Positions 47,320 to 60,525 of a stretch of 64,000 nt of DNA are shown here, piece after piece. The notes beneath the pieces were generated by a model. It saw nothing but the letters and a program-made list of their open reading frames with translations, searched no databases and was not told the DNA's origin. A program made the position numbers and the translations under genes. How positions within the stretch are numbered: the stretch's first letter is position 1; every line of letters begins with the position of its first letter. Source of the DNA: Calonectria ilicicola (taxonomy: Eukaryota > Ascomycota > Sordariomycetes > Hypocreales > Nectriaceae); contig CP085832.1 of the NCBI GenBank assembly GCA_020809705.1, forward strand, positions 4,898,001-4,962,000, in the 5' to 3' direction.

Positions 47320-48439
47320 CTAAAACAAGGAGTTAGCCTGAGAAGTATATGCCGCCACCTGATAGCAGTCAGAATGATATGATCGACTTTTCTCAAATAG
47401 GACACTCAAAGGCTTACCTGATTCTTTTCTGTGCAGGAAGAATAGGCCACTGTGGTGCTCTTTGTGATGAATGAGCCTGGACCTAAAACTTGTACTAATT
47501 TGCATATTTCGTATGTAACCGCGCATGGCGGTTGAGAATCCCATGGCAGCTGTGGTGGTTTTGGAAGTGATTCGAGCGCCTCAGCATACTGATTATTGCA
47601 AGCGCGCGGCTTTGATTCTAAACCAAATCAGTCATGTCGCAGAAATTGTGCCAAAGGATACATACCCTCCAATACAGACGACATAGACGTCTCGAGAGAC
47701 TGGGTGGAGTATTGATTGGCAAGTTTGTAGAGTGGCTTGTGAAAAGACACATATGAACTTTTAGACAGTGTTGAGCTTTGATCGCAATCGATCGAGATGG
47801 TCTCGGCAGTCGAAGAAGAATATCTGGACGTTGTGGATGGTGGACCAGTGTGGCATTTCTCGACAGACAGTGAGGGTAAATCGTAGGCAAACGCATGGTT
47901 CTCATGAGATGAAATGCTGCGAGCGCGTTTCAAACTTCTAGTCTGGGAGCATTCGCTTCTCATTGCTTGTTCCATAGCTTTCTTGTGTCGATGCTCCCCC
48001 CTCGTTTCGCGTTGTGGGTCGGTCCAAACAACATCCCACATGTTAAAAGAATGGCGCGTGGTCGGTCCAAAACCAGACTAACACAAGAAGAAAAGCCGAC
48101 GCGAATGGGAGATGAAGCTATCCAAGTAAAAAAAACCGACTATGATAACGGCACTATAGTCAATAGGATAGGACTGGGAAGCACCAAGGTCTGCTGTGAA
48201 TGAGAAATATACAACTCTGGATCTTTGCAGATAAAATATGAGTAGAAATTCTCCAACATTAGAAGATATAGATGCAGTAATTGTCCTTGAATGCAAAACG
48301 GATGGTCCCGAGACAATGGCCGTCTCTGGACATGGTAGACGAGTCGGCCTTGATGGATGGGGTTAGCCTCTTGACGCGATGTGTCAAAGGGGCGCCACTT
48401 ACTCTGTGAAGCTAAGCCGAATTCTTTTTGTGAAACCAT
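47320..48439 (-). CDS. Uncharacterised fungal protein
   Basis: Five exons: 48439-48403, 48348-48185, 48077-47666, 47617-47418 and 47358-47320, giving 283 aa. In-frame ATGs at 48451 and 48454 are also possible. The 54-bp first intron is a multiple of three, so its retention would also keep frame. An N-terminal helical part (QLLHLYLLMLENFYSYF) is followed by a tract around MWDVVWTDPQRETRGEHRHK, a Ser-rich middle with basic KRAR, and a C-terminal part with KPPQLPWDSQPPCAVTYEI and LVQVLGPGSF. The second donor is weak (GTGCTT). I do not recognise a named domain. Likely intracellular; no signal peptide. Confidence 0.65.
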
Positions 48440-49835
48440 GGCGTGTGCCATCATACTCTTGCGCAGTTGGATGAAGAAAAAATATAACATGTTGCGAAGT
48501 TATTCCGGCAAATGTAATTTGGGAGTTATCACAATTGAATTATGGATGTATTTCATACTTTTCCCCTGTTGTTAACGCATTGAGCTTTCAATTGGGTGTG
48601 CTTATCTCTCACATGCAATATGTGTCACTTGCTAGTGTCAATATCAGACAGCTGTCTTGAATTCTTGACATTTTCATTATTTGAGACCGTCAGCCAACCA
48701 AACGCCATAGTCAAGCCTCTGTTTTCAGCTTACTCGGGATCTAGACCGTAGGGTAACTGACAGTGATCTGATTCTCACGCATCAGTGCACCACCGCCACA
48801 GTGGAGCGCTATTTTGTGAATGTAATTGGTCACGCTAACAACTTATGGGTGGGTCTTGGCCTAAATGGCGTCTAGATTCGCCATGTATGAGCAGCAGCGT
48901 CATCACTTGCGCTTTGACGCCTAAACTAGCATGGAATGGCAGATATAAACCGCCATGATATTGCAGCACGCGAGGGTTGTGTTTGCGCACTATGAAACGG
49001 TGGGAAAGTCCACAGCGAATGGATGGAAAAAGGTTTTCTAGCTTACTATACGCTCGGAAATTCGGAACTGTTTGCCACCACAAGGACAGCCCCATTATGC
49101 ACGCGACATTTAATCCTTATTAGCCGTTAGCACAGACACAGCAAACAAATTGGGATCGAGATTCACGCACCCACACGAGCTAGTCCTTCATAAACCTAGA
49201 TTCAGTACACATGCAAAGAGCAACAGGAAAAGCAAAAGTAAGGGACGGCCAAAAAATAGCTGTCAAGTGGCGTCTGGCAACCCTGTGGCATATATTTTCA
49301 ACGTGGCAGATATCGACCGCCTGTCGTGAACCAGAGTGTTTGTTCGTGAAAGTAGATGCTTGGAAAATCAATTGACAGTATCGTCTACAGTGGAATGAAT
49401 ACGCGTCAACATGACGACGAGCGATCGGGAAATGCCGCTTGCTGTGAATCGCTCCAGCACCCGCACTATTTGGTAGCGCCACACGACCGCTGTGGCTTGT
49501 AGAGCTGAGCTCTAGAATTGATGCTTTCATAGTATACTGGATTGTCCTAGAACTTGTAAATTGTGTGGGGAAAGAGATGCGGCTGCTCTACCAAATACAG
49601 TCCTTATGCCCAAACTGTCTTCACCTACGAACCACAGAAATATATTAGTCGCGTTTGTTTCCACTTTATAGTTTGAATTTTCTACTCACCTTCAAGTCAA
49701 TTTGTTTCTCAGTCGCTGCATGGTACTTAGTGAGTAGCTATACGACATGGGTTGTTATCTTGAACTCTATGCCTCTAACACTTCATCGGTATAGATGCAT
49801 CACGAATTGACTAACCTGGAATCGATAAATTAAAA
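48440..49835. other. Intergenic region, 1.4 kb
   Basis: Divergent promoter region of the unknown protein and the purine permease. A 116-codon minus-strand open frame at 49180-49530 has no supporting signal. Nothing else seen. Confidence 0.45.
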
Positions 49836-52071
49836 ATGGGCAACACCGTCGCCGCATTCTCTAAATTGAGAAGAGGCATCGATGAGTTGGACAAAAGAGC
49901 ATCTCACTCGGCATTTGGTCGGTACTTCGGCCTCCAGGCCGAGAATAGCGTATGTCCCTCGCGAAGTTTTCTATTTCATCCTCACATAGTTACTAATAAC
50001 ATCTCTTTGTCAAATAGGAAGGTACCGGGCAATCAGGTACTCTGCTAGGAGAATTTCGTGCAGGAACTACGACGTTTGCGACCATGGTTTATATCATCGC
50101 TGTTAATGTCTGAGTCTATTTTCCTTTGTGAGCTCAATCTGGGATGCTAACTACAATCCTAGGCATCTGTCATCTCTCAAACGGGAGGGCCTTGCCCATG
50201 CAACTTGGAGAATAGGATTGATTGCGACTCCATCGATAGTTATAAAGCTTGCAAGGAAGGTGAGAAATGCTACAAGGATGCTGACCCACCTGCACAAGCT
50301 GATGTTTACAGCGGTGAGATACGACCTCATCACGGCAACAGCTGCTATTACTGGCCTTGCTAGTTTCGCATTTGGTCTGATAACTAATCTTCCGGTTGCT
50401 CTGGCGTAAGTTTGGTGATATTATAATCAAACAGTATGGCTAATAAAAGCCAGTCCTGGCATGGGTCTTAATGCCTACTTTGCATTTCAAGTCGTCGGCG
50501 TAAATGGCTCCGGCCGTATTCCATATGCAGTCGCCTTGACAGCTGTCTTTGTAGAAGGGCTCATCTTTATCTTTCTCGCCATCACTGGCATGCGACAGTG
50601 GCTGGTAAAACTGATTCCGGCGACGATAAAGACTGGGACCGGTGTAGGTATTGGGCTTTTCCTGGCGGAGATTGGGCTCTCGTACAACGGAGGTATTGGC
50701 GCCATTACGGGTGGCTGGAAGGAAACTCCCCTGGCCCTTGCAGGTTGTCCAGTCGAGATGCTTGATCCTAGCACCCGGATGTGTGATGGGGGCATTATGA
50801 CCAGTCCAAAGGTCGGCTTTACTTTTTGAATGTCAATTGACGGTTACTGACTTGGCTAGATGTGGATAGCAATTGTTGCAGGAGGCATCTTTACAGCTTA
50901 TATGATTGCATTCAAGGTCAAGTACGCTTTCGTTATTGGGATCGCGCTCGTTTCCATACTTTCTTGGCCGTAAGCCTCATTCCACCTAACCCGCTTACTG
51001 GTATGAAAGTTGATTCATCTTGTGGCAGACGCAACACATCCGTAACCTACTTCCCAGACACGGATGAAGGGAACCAGCGGTTTGAGTACTTCAAGCGGAT
51101 AGTATCCTTGCATTCTATTGAAAAGACTCTCAATGCTCTGGATTGGGGAATCACCAATGACAGTACCCAATTTGTACTCGCGCTTTTCACTTTTTTGTAT
51201 GTTGACATCATCGATGCTACGGCCACGCTGTATTCAATGGTTCGTTTTGCCGGCAGAGTCGATCCCGAGAATGGTGACTTTCCTCGGTCGACCCTAGCAT
51301 ATTGCTGCGATGCAACATGTATCTCCATTAGCGCTCTCTTGGGCTGTTCCCCAGTTACAGCGTTCATAGAGAGTGGTGCTGGCATTGCTGAGGGTGGAAG
51401 AACAGGACTTACCGCGATGGTTACAGGGACTTGGTTTCTTCTCTCAATTTTCTTTGTCCCGATTTTTGCATCTATTCCTCCCTGGGCAACGGGTTCGACA
51501 TTGATACTGGTAAGTAAACAGATTTTGCCTTGGGGAGACGGAATAGCCACTCACGCTCTCTCTAGGTTGGTTGTACAATGGTTCGACAATTAACTGCGAT
51601 AAACTGGCATTACATTGGAGATTTGATTCCGTCTCTTACTGTTATGATGTTTATTCCATTTTCATACAGCGTAGCCTATGGGCTCATTGCGTAAGCTTTT
51701 ATGAATCTACCTTGAAGGATGGTGCTAAAAGCTCAATTAATAGCGGCATGTTTACTTACACAATACTGAATGGACTGATCGCCATAACTCTGTGGATTTC
51801 TAGAGGTAAGCTGGAACCACAGGGCTACAACAATAAAGAGTACTGGTCATGGAGAGGATACGGCACGAAGCCTTGGTTTGTCCGAGCCATGCGAAAGAAA
51901 GGCTGGATTGGTAAACCAGCCGCTGAATCCGGCCAATGGGTGAATGAAAGTGAGGACGGCGAGACATTCTTCCACAAGACATCGTATCTTGAATCCTTGA
52001 ATCAGAGTAATGTTCAAACCACTATAACAATCCCTATGCAGGCTCTTAATCGTTCCAGAGGAAACCCTTGA
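49836..52071 (+). CDS. Purine permease, AzgA-like (hypoxanthine/adenine/guanine)
   Basis: Plasma-membrane proton symporter for purines. Nine exons: 49836-49949, 50018-50107, 50163-50259, 50312-50405, 50454-50811, 50860-50969, 51029-51509, 51566-51690 and 51744-52071; 598 aa, typical for AzgA. All junctions keep frame. Family motifs are GTLLGEFRAGTTTFATMVYI, NLPVALAPGMGLNAYFAFQV (across intron 4), TGVGIGLFLAEIGLSYNGGI, WPRNTSVTYFPD, LFTFLYVDIIDATATLYSM, and SPVTAFIESGAGIAEGGRTG. A cytosolic tail of about 90 residues follows the last helix. The first about 45 residues (SKLRRGIDELDKRASHSAFG) match the conserved N-terminal segment of fungal homologues. Purine uptake is the family function. Confidence 0.94.
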
Positions 52072-52220
52072 CGTATTTACCAATGACGATGTGGTGGATA
52101 GTTGGGTTGCTGAGTTAAGAGTACCGTGGATATATAATGAAACTCTCAGGAAATGGGGAAGGAGGCCGCTGGTGAATCTTTTGTTTATTTACTTTCTTTT
52201 TATCAGCATCAACTGCTGCT

Positions 52221-54830
52221 CTAATACATTTCATCTTTAATTGATTTTATACAAGAGAATGGTAGCTCTTGCAATGCGAAAAATAGTTCCTTCCCCATAT
52301 CACCGAGTTGATCAATTTGTTTGACCACTTCAGCGGGTCGGTCGACAGCCTTCGACTGTTTCATTGAAAAACTGGATGTTTGTTTATCTGAACCCTGTAA
52401 AGAGTCTTTATTATTCATCCAATCATGCCAAGCGTCACCTGATGTCAGCGAGGTCTCCCAACCGATATCATACCACGAGGGTTCTTCTGATGCCTCGGAT
52501 TGTGTGTAATTTAGCCGTTTCAACGGAAATTGTTAACTCCAGGCCCGCGGGAGAAACGCTTTATCCCCAGGGCTGCTATCCCTACTAAGAAATGAACAGA
52601 AGATTACCACGAGACTGAAATAAACCTTCGGGCTCTTAGTAATAGTTTCAAGCCAACCGAAATCAAAGGATATTGGATGGCGAGAGCACCAGTCTCTATA
52701 AAAAGCAGATGTCGTGAGATTGACTGAGTGACGAATTGTTTCCGCAACCCACTCCGCTTCATGATATCGTAATTTGAGGTTGTCCAGTATTTCATTTAGA
52801 TCTTGAAGTAGTGTCTTTTCTGATGTAGTTGATTCACAATTCAATCTAAATCGAATACGGTCATTTGCAGCGAGGACCGTTAGAGGCGCTGCTAGGTATG
52901 AGATTCTAAGAAGTAATCTTTTAGCATTCTTGTCGTTTTAGACACTCTATAGCGTCGCATACACTGTAACTGGTAGCCATCGTGACAAATGAAGTTTCGA
53001 AATGTTTCTATAGAGCGCAGCCATGGTTTTAGTGGCAATTGCTAAGGCCCCGAGAATGTCTTTGGAGCTGGAACAGCTCTCAATCGAATAGTCTTTCTCG
53101 AACAAAATCATTGATGGAAGTCTGTGGTAATTCAGTCTCAATTGAGCAGAACTGGATTGAATTTGTTATTTCAAATACTTTTGACCCATTTTGCAAAGAT
53201 AATTAATCAACTCACTGATAAAATAAATGAAGAACATTTATATGTGCTCTCAAAGCTTTATGTTGATATGAACTAATACTCCAAGACACGCTTTCTTCTT
53301 CGGGTATTACAGGAAAATGCCTATTGGCACGTTCATACCATTCTTTCATATTTCTCTCGACTTCATTGAATTTTTGGAAATCGGTATCAAGTGCTGACCA
53401 TGATTTGACTTTATTTAGGGGCTGTGAAGTTAGGATATCGGTTGATATCACACAAAATTCAACCAATAGTGTCAGATAATTGGCTAAATTCTCCTTTATA
53501 TCCATATTATAGACAGCAGATTGATTAATTTCGTCTTGGAGATCTAGTGCAGTCAGTGGGCCACCAATCATGTAGCAATCGCGATGAGATATGTGAATAC
53601 AACGATGTGCGAGTAAAGCTTGTAGCCGATCTTGTATTATGCAAGACCACCATAATTTTCGAAGTGTGGAACGATTCTTTGGCGAATTTTCGACTCTCTC
53701 AGAGCTGTTTGAGACGCGGCTGTCCAGTTTCAAGTTATCAATAGCAAGGGCCAGCCAAGAAGTGCCCAGGCGGGGACCGCCACTCGACTCTGTGGAAACC
53801 CAAAACTGAAGTAGTAAGGCTGCATGTGCAATGATGAGAGGGTCGGTTTCTATTCCTGACTCGCACAAGCACTATGAAAATTTGTTGGTTTATTATCACT
53901 CGTTGTAGAATTGGGTGATTCATACCTTGGCTCGATGATAAAGGTCAGCCCTCATATCACGAATGCTGAGAAACCCAAGTTCTTGGACCGTTTCATCACA
54001 GACAAACTAACGGGTTAACGACAATTGTATGCTGTATGAGGAAGTATGCTACTCACAGTACAGCTCGCGAAAATTATGGCTTGAAAAACAAGAAGGCTGA
54101 TATTGTCTCCCCGTCTCTCACCAGCTTCATTGTTATAATACATTTTCCAAAAATCACCTTCGCTAATAATAGGTAGCGTGATGTGTACATGGAGAAAGTA
54201 TTGCTGTACAAAATCATCAAGTAAAGGTCTGGAGGGTATCAGAAAACAACCTTGAGTCTCTAAATAACTAATACATGTTGCAGGTAGCTGATGTAAAGCC
54301 CCGGTAGTAATATATTTGTAGTGAGAGTGAGTAACCCTGCCATGATTGTATGACTTCATTAGGTCATCTGTATTCCTGAATAGCGAACGGCTGTGATGTT
54401 GGCTGGCTTCTCTATTTGTATTCACTGAGCTGAAAACTTTGTCGGTGCCTCTGTAGGCTTCTGGATCAAGCGACTTGGTGATATGGAGTGAGTGGTGTTT
54501 ATTATTCGAAATTTCTGTGATGGAATCAGACAAGTTCTTTTTTTGATTTGATGTAAGAATGGCCGAATTTGTCAGAGTAGAATCTGGAAAAGAGCGACTT
54601 TTTGCACATTAGTTTAGCACGATACGTTATGATTGGAATGGAAAGTCTTACAGCCCCGAACTGATTCCAACGAGACAGCTCTCGCGGTACAGTATACAAT
54701 GGGTGCAAGGCTTCCCGCGCTCCAAAACATCGCATCGGATTTTCCTCTCTCGACAAGTCGAACATGCTCTAACTGATCGACGACGGTAGGAGAATGAGGG
54801 TTCGTTGTCCGATGAATCCAAAAGTTCCAT
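52221..54830 (-). CDS. Zn2Cys6 transcription factor, 3' exon structure uncertain
   Basis: The N-terminus carries the cluster CSTCRERKIRCDVLE then CTHCILYRESC, from Cys23. Supported exons are 54830 to about 54662 or 54652, then 54583-54057, 54006-53926, 53871-53216 and from 53151 onward. They encode the fungal_trans domain (DFVQQYFLHVHITLPIISEG, LRKLWWSCIIQDRLQALLAH). The exon-1 donor that keeps frame is GTTCGG at 54661 rather than the better GTAAG at 54651. Downstream, about 53000-52860 and again 52600-52470, no consensus splice joins the coding-looking segments (APLTVLAANDRIRFRLN, WVAETIRHSVNLTTSAF, NYTQSEASEEPSWYDIGWET) without a stop. The gene may be damaged at its 3' end. Confidence 0.7.
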
Positions 54831-55754
54831 AGCTAATCTTGAAAAAAAAAAAAAGAAACTGATAAGTCACTTAGAGGTTGGAACTAACTAAATAAGAAAC
54901 AGAAATAACAAATATGAGCGTCAAAAGCGATGGAGGGCAGTTGTTGTGGGCGATATAAGAGTGTCTTCATATCACATCAAACCGACTGATGGACGCATTT
55001 ACTGCCTGTTGATGATATGGATGTCACTTGAGGAATAGACTGCGAGAACCTGGATTTAAATAACCAAGTTTTTCAGCGACTTTCACAATTGGAATTCCTG
55101 CAAGCATTTAAATGAGCGTAAACCGATGTACTTTAATCAGCAGGAGAATTTCAAGCCGAGGTTTCCGTTATATTAATTCGGCTCACTACGGCAAGTGGTG
55201 AAATTCAGCTGTGGAGAACATCTGCTTAAGACCATTGCCGATCTCATTGCCGATGAATGCAAGAATGTGTGGCAAAATGAGGGGACCAAAGTTTCAATCT
55301 TGAAATAAGGTTTCATCCAGGTTTTGTTCAGTGATTCAGGTGTAACCTGTAGTTCAGGAATTGGGGCAACAGAAAGGAATAAGAGCGATTTCTCATAAGA
55401 AGCATTCTTGGCCTCCAGAATATATTTTGTGAGCATGATTTCGTAATTATTCCGGAATTGAATTAATTGGAAAGATGTTTTCATTTATTCATATTTCAAT
55501 TCAAATGCAAGTCTAACCTAGCAGGGATTAAGAGGCGGCTGCTGGCATGACTATATGACCAGACAATTGCTCCGCATCCTACCATAACAAGCGACCGAAG
55601 ACAAAAGAAAGGATTGAAACAGAAGATTGACGCAATGTCTTAATTTACGCTGAACACAATACCAGTTTTAAATTGGAATTGTATTTAGGTCATGTGGTGA
55701 ATAACGTAACTATGTACTAAGTAGTTGAAGGGGTTAATTGAAGAAATATCCTCG
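54831..55754. other. Intergenic, promoter of Zn2Cys6 gene
   Basis: About 920 bp. A 103-codon minus-strand frame (55173-55484) has no family signal and is not called. No clear palindromic CGG element. Confidence 0.45.
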
Positions 55755-57370
55755 CTACAAATTTGCGCCGCGATGACCCCGTGACATCAACCTCATCTTC
55801 TCGTGAGTTTTTATAAATCGTTTATAATTGGGGAATAAACCATGAGGGTCCCACTTCTGTCGAATTTCCAGGAACCTCTCAAGGGCTGTATCCGACATAA
55901 TCCGCGACTATGCAAAGAATTATACGTGAGTTGTTGCTTATACTTGCTCAAAGGAACTATCTTAAAACTTACGTTTGGCTCATCGCATGTACTGTCATAG
56001 TCGGCCACATACATTCCACAAGACACTGGAAGTGTAGCCTTGTATCGGTCGCGAAAATGTTGATATATACCTGGCTCGAGTGAAGGGTCTTTCCAGCCTG
56101 CATAGGCAGATACGTACAGCTGGTGAGGTAGGCTGAATACGGCATCTTCTTCATCTGGGACTATATCCGCAATTGTTACGATTCCAATGGAATTTAGAGT
56201 TGGAAGCTCAGTAACAGCGGGTTCCATGGCTGCAATGACCTATTCATGACTTAGTTTTCATATCCAATGAAGAATAAGAGAGATACTTAGGAAGATTGGT
56301 CCTACATCGGTTATGGGAATAGAGGGGTCATTGACAAAGCTGCAAATTTGATAACGCTCTCCATGTCCCGTGGAAAGAAGAGCATCTTGCCCTGCGAAAG
56401 CTGCTTCCCAAGTGAGTTCATGCATGTCGCTTTTGTGTCGAAGAAGCTGTTGCAAGTCTGGGGGGATCACGTTGAAGGGAGCCAACAGTGTTTCGGCTTG
56501 TTGATGAGTATCCGTATACGCCATGACATCCACGGCGAATAAAAGTTTTGACTCCTTAGGTATCTTCTCGCCTTCGCAAAGCGGATCAATCTTTGCATCA
56601 TAGAAGATGGCGGCATTCAAATCTGTGCCATACCGCGGGGTGGCTTTCCCAGCTTCCCACATCCACGTTATGATTTGTTTGAAACTTTTGCCGAGTTCAA
56701 ATGTGAGTGTACGTTGCCAGATGAGAGATGATGGAATCGTTCTTCCCCAAAACTTGGTTACCACACCGAAGAATCCTGTACCACTACCCCGAGCGGCCCA
56801 AAACAAGTCCCAGTTCTGGGTTCGGCTGGCTATAACAACACGGCCATCAGGAACAACAATCTCCAGTTTAGTCAACCACTGCTGGCAGGTCGCTCCCCAA
56901 CCACGTTGAAACCAACCATAACCGCCGGCCAGAAGGAATCCCCCAGCACCCACGGTCGGCGAGTGCCCATGCGGAAAGAACCGTTTTACGGCAGCAAGAT
57001 GTTCAGCCAGCTCTTGAACTCGGACAGCAGGACCAAAACTGACCTCCTTGGTAAATTTGTCGTACTCAATGTTGCGGTTTAGGTAGCTAGTATCTATCAT
57101 GATACCACCTTCGATTAAATGACCATTTGGATAGAGATGGCCACCAGACCGAACTCCCACCGAGATTTGAAGCTCAGTAGCGCGTTTTAGAGCCGCCGAT
57201 ACATCTTGCGAACTCTTGACGACGTGTATTTCCAAAGGATAGCGCTCTGGCGTGTCGGCTGTAGCGTTGTTGCGTCGACAACGCTCGTAGTCCGGTGTAT
57301 CGCGATAGAGGATATCAGCCGAATATTCAGGTCGTGTATGATACTCCATTTCTATGTTGCTTAAAATCAA
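55755..57370 (-). CDS. BBE-like FAD-linked oxidase
   Basis: Flavoprotein oxidase of the berberine-bridge-enzyme/6-hydroxynicotine-oxidase type (PCMH FAD domain plus BBE C-terminal segment). Three exons: 57370-56306, 56239-55973 and 55907-55755; 494 aa, or 487 aa from the ATG at 57349. The FAD pocket is seen in ISVGVRSGGHLYPNG, whose His is the usual covalent attachment site, and in TVGAGGFLLAGGYGWFQRGW. The Cys in GATCQQW sits where bicovalent flavins are bound. The C-terminus has the BBE-type motif FLEIRQKWDPHGLFPNYKRF. No signal peptide is seen, so it is probably intracellular. It is the last intact gene before the A/T-rich block. Confidence 0.9.
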
Positions 57371-57479
57371 GGAACTGTGTAATTAGCATCCCACTTTGTG
57401 TAATGAGCATCCTTAATTGTGGCTGATTTTGCCATGACTAGCTACTACCTCTGAGATTGGTGTTTTATAGCTAAACTAA

Positions 57480-60400
57480 CTACTTTTCTAGTAATCTAAT
57501 ATTTTTATATTATTAAATGCTATTTTTTCTTAATATTAAAATTAATGATATTATATGAAGTTATTTGTAATTTGCTTATAAGTTAATAATTTTAATATAA
57601 TTGTAAATTTTTTTATTATTATTTTTTAATTAATATTATAATACTTTTAACTTTTATATTAATTATTTTATTTTATTAAAGTTAATTTTATTATTATTTT
57701 ATTTATTTTTATTATTATTTAATATATCTTTCATATAGTTATTTTCTTCCTTTTAGGAAAGGAAGATGCCGACAAGGTCACAGGACCTAAAGGCACACCT
57801 CATAATAGACTTTCACATCGATTGGTATAATCGCCTTTGTGCCAACTCTGAAGCCTAAAGGCAATATAAGATGAAAACCTTGATAGATGGAACCCTTGTA
57901 TAATAAAAGGAAGAATTTTACTTAAATAAACCTCTCTCAAATAACCCTCTCTTAAACACATACCAAACAGACCCTCTTAAAAATATATATATATATAACT
58001 AAGATATTTAAATAATATATCATCTATAAAAGTAATAATCTTCTAAAAATAGAATCTATAGCTTAATATATTTATTAAGAAATCTAAGTTAATAATATTA
58101 AATTAAATATAAAGAATTAAAAATTAAAAAAACTTTAAAAAAAAATAATAAAAATATAAAAATAAGATAATATAAAGGATTAGATTAAAATTAAATTAAT
58201 TTTTTAAAAATATAAACTCTTTTTTAAAAGAAGAATCTTTTAAATAAAAATAAAATCTTTATTTAAAAGTAATAATAAATAATAAAATTAATATTAAGGT
58301 ATTTTAATATATTTAAATATAAAAGATCTTTCTTTAAAAAGAATTAAAAGAGATTTTTAAAGAAAATAAAGAATAAGGGTTTTATATAGATTAATATGTT
58401 GAATTGAACAGTTATAAATATAGTATAGTGGAAGGAAAAAGGTAGGAAAGGCTGCTTTTAAATGGATACTGTACTAGAATAGGAAATGCAAACAACGGTT
58501 CAATCAAACAACTAACAGGATACGAGCAGTGATTATTATTTAATATATTTATATTATTATTATTATTATTATTATAAATATTTTTAAATTAAACTTAAAT
58601 TTATTAATATAATCTTAATATTATAATTCCAAGCTTATATAAATTACCTAACTTAAAGTATTAAAGCCTTAATATTATAAATAATATCCTAATTATTCTT
58701 ATTACTATTAGAGCTAATAATAGTAGTGATTGTAATATTGGTGAGGGTGAAAGTCTGATATTTTTATTAAATATGGTTGCCTTAGCCTACTTAAAGGCCT
58801 TAATTCTCTTAAATAAAATAAGGTTGTGCTTTAAGCTATTAATATTGGTATTTTTCTTAAGTCTAAGACTTCTTTTTAGCTAGCCTTTTCTACTGATAAT
58901 TAGAGGATTAAGAGGATCTTTTAAAGTAAATATATTTACTTATATTAATACCTTATTCTAATATTAAAAAGGATTAATCTTATAAAGCTAAATTAGCTTA
59001 TTATCTTTTAATTTTTTTAAATTATATAATAGCATAGGATGCTATATATAATAGAGATAGAATAACCAAGGCATAGCTGCCCTAATCTATATATTTTCTG
59101 CCTAATAGTCTTCTTTTTAGTATTAATAAGGTTTATTATAATAAAGGAAATATAATCTTATATAAGGGTATATAGAGGTTGTATTAAGAAAGTTAATATT
59201 TTATATTATCTTTAAGTTTAAAGACCTTAAATATTTATTATTTAATTAATTTAGAATATTTTTAGTTTTATAAAAATAATAATAAGATTACCTATACTAT
59301 ATAAAATAATCCTTTTAATAATAATATAAAGTAATTTAATAATTAAGATTATAAAATAATTAAAATAATAATATTAATTAATATAATAATAAACTATTTT
59401 TTCTTTTTATAAATTAATCTATATATTAAAAGTATATATAATAGCTTAAGATAGATAATTATTACCTTTAAAAGATATTAAATTTAAAGTAAATTTAATA
59501 ATTATATTATTATTTATAATCTTATTTTAAATTTAAAAAAACTTTTAAAAGATCAAGGCCTACTATATAACTCTAGTCTTTAGATCCTTAATTACCTTAG
59601 GAAAATACTACTTATACTTAGTTAGAATATTCTTATTAATATACTAATAATATAAAAAGTAAGGTATAATATTAATAAGAGGATATTTTATTATAGCCCT
59701 TATAAGGGCGAGCTTTTGGTTAGTTATAATAGCTTGTAGAGCTAGAATATTAAATCTTTTTATTAATTTAATAAATTAGTATAAGGTTTATAAATATTAG
59801 GCTTTGGTCTTGTTATTAAGAAAGGTGGTTGTAATATAAAAAGTTTACTTTAATAAGGTTGTTCTATATATATTAAAAAGTGGTATATTAAATTAGTTTA
59901 TTTTATATATATTATTATAGATAAGGATATTATAATATTAGGTATATAGCTTGATCTTACTTTTAAAAGTAATAAAAAGATAGGAAATATAATTATTATT
60001 ATTATAAAGATTAATAAAGAAGTAATTATTTTTATTTTTTAATTAATTAATTAACTATTTAATAAAAAACTAGCTAATAAGCTTCTTATAGTAATAATAA
60101 TATATAAAATTATATATATTAAATTAGGTAATATAATAAGCTTTCTCACTAGCCTAGCACTATATCTTAAAAAGAATAATTATAAATTATAACCCTAAAT
60201 TTTATAAAAATATTATATTATCTTTAAATTTTATAAAAAAATTTTTTCAATATTTTAATATAATAATATAATTAATAAAATTATAATTATAATCAGGAAA
60301 CTTCTTCCTAATAAATAATTTAATAATCTAACACCAATCCAACTACTACTATAACACTAAGTAATATAGGCATCCTAATATTTATATACAGCCCTTCTAC

Positions 60401-60520
60401 CTCTTTAAAAAATATATTTAATATTATATATTAATAAAAAGGCAATCTCAAATATAATAAAGCATAATATACAATAAATTAGCAATAAAGGATTATTTTT
60501 AATATATCACAAAGTAGGCT
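57480..60520. repeat. A/T-rich block, probably RIP-mutated repeats
   Basis: Almost only A and T over long stretches, with stops in all frames. Small islands of normal composition occur at about 57740-57900 and 58380-58500. This is the pattern left by repeat-induced point mutation of transposons. I could not recognise the element type in this part. Confidence 0.7.
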
Positions 60521-60525
60521 TTTTC

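Noticed and set aside
49180..49530. 116-codon minus-strand open frame in the 48.4-49.8 kb gap
   Set aside because: Composition is unremarkable and no motif or splice partner is seen.
55173..55484. 103-codon minus-strand open frame between the Zn2Cys6 and BBE genes
   Set aside because: No family signal, no clear start context and not linked to a neighbour by splice sites.
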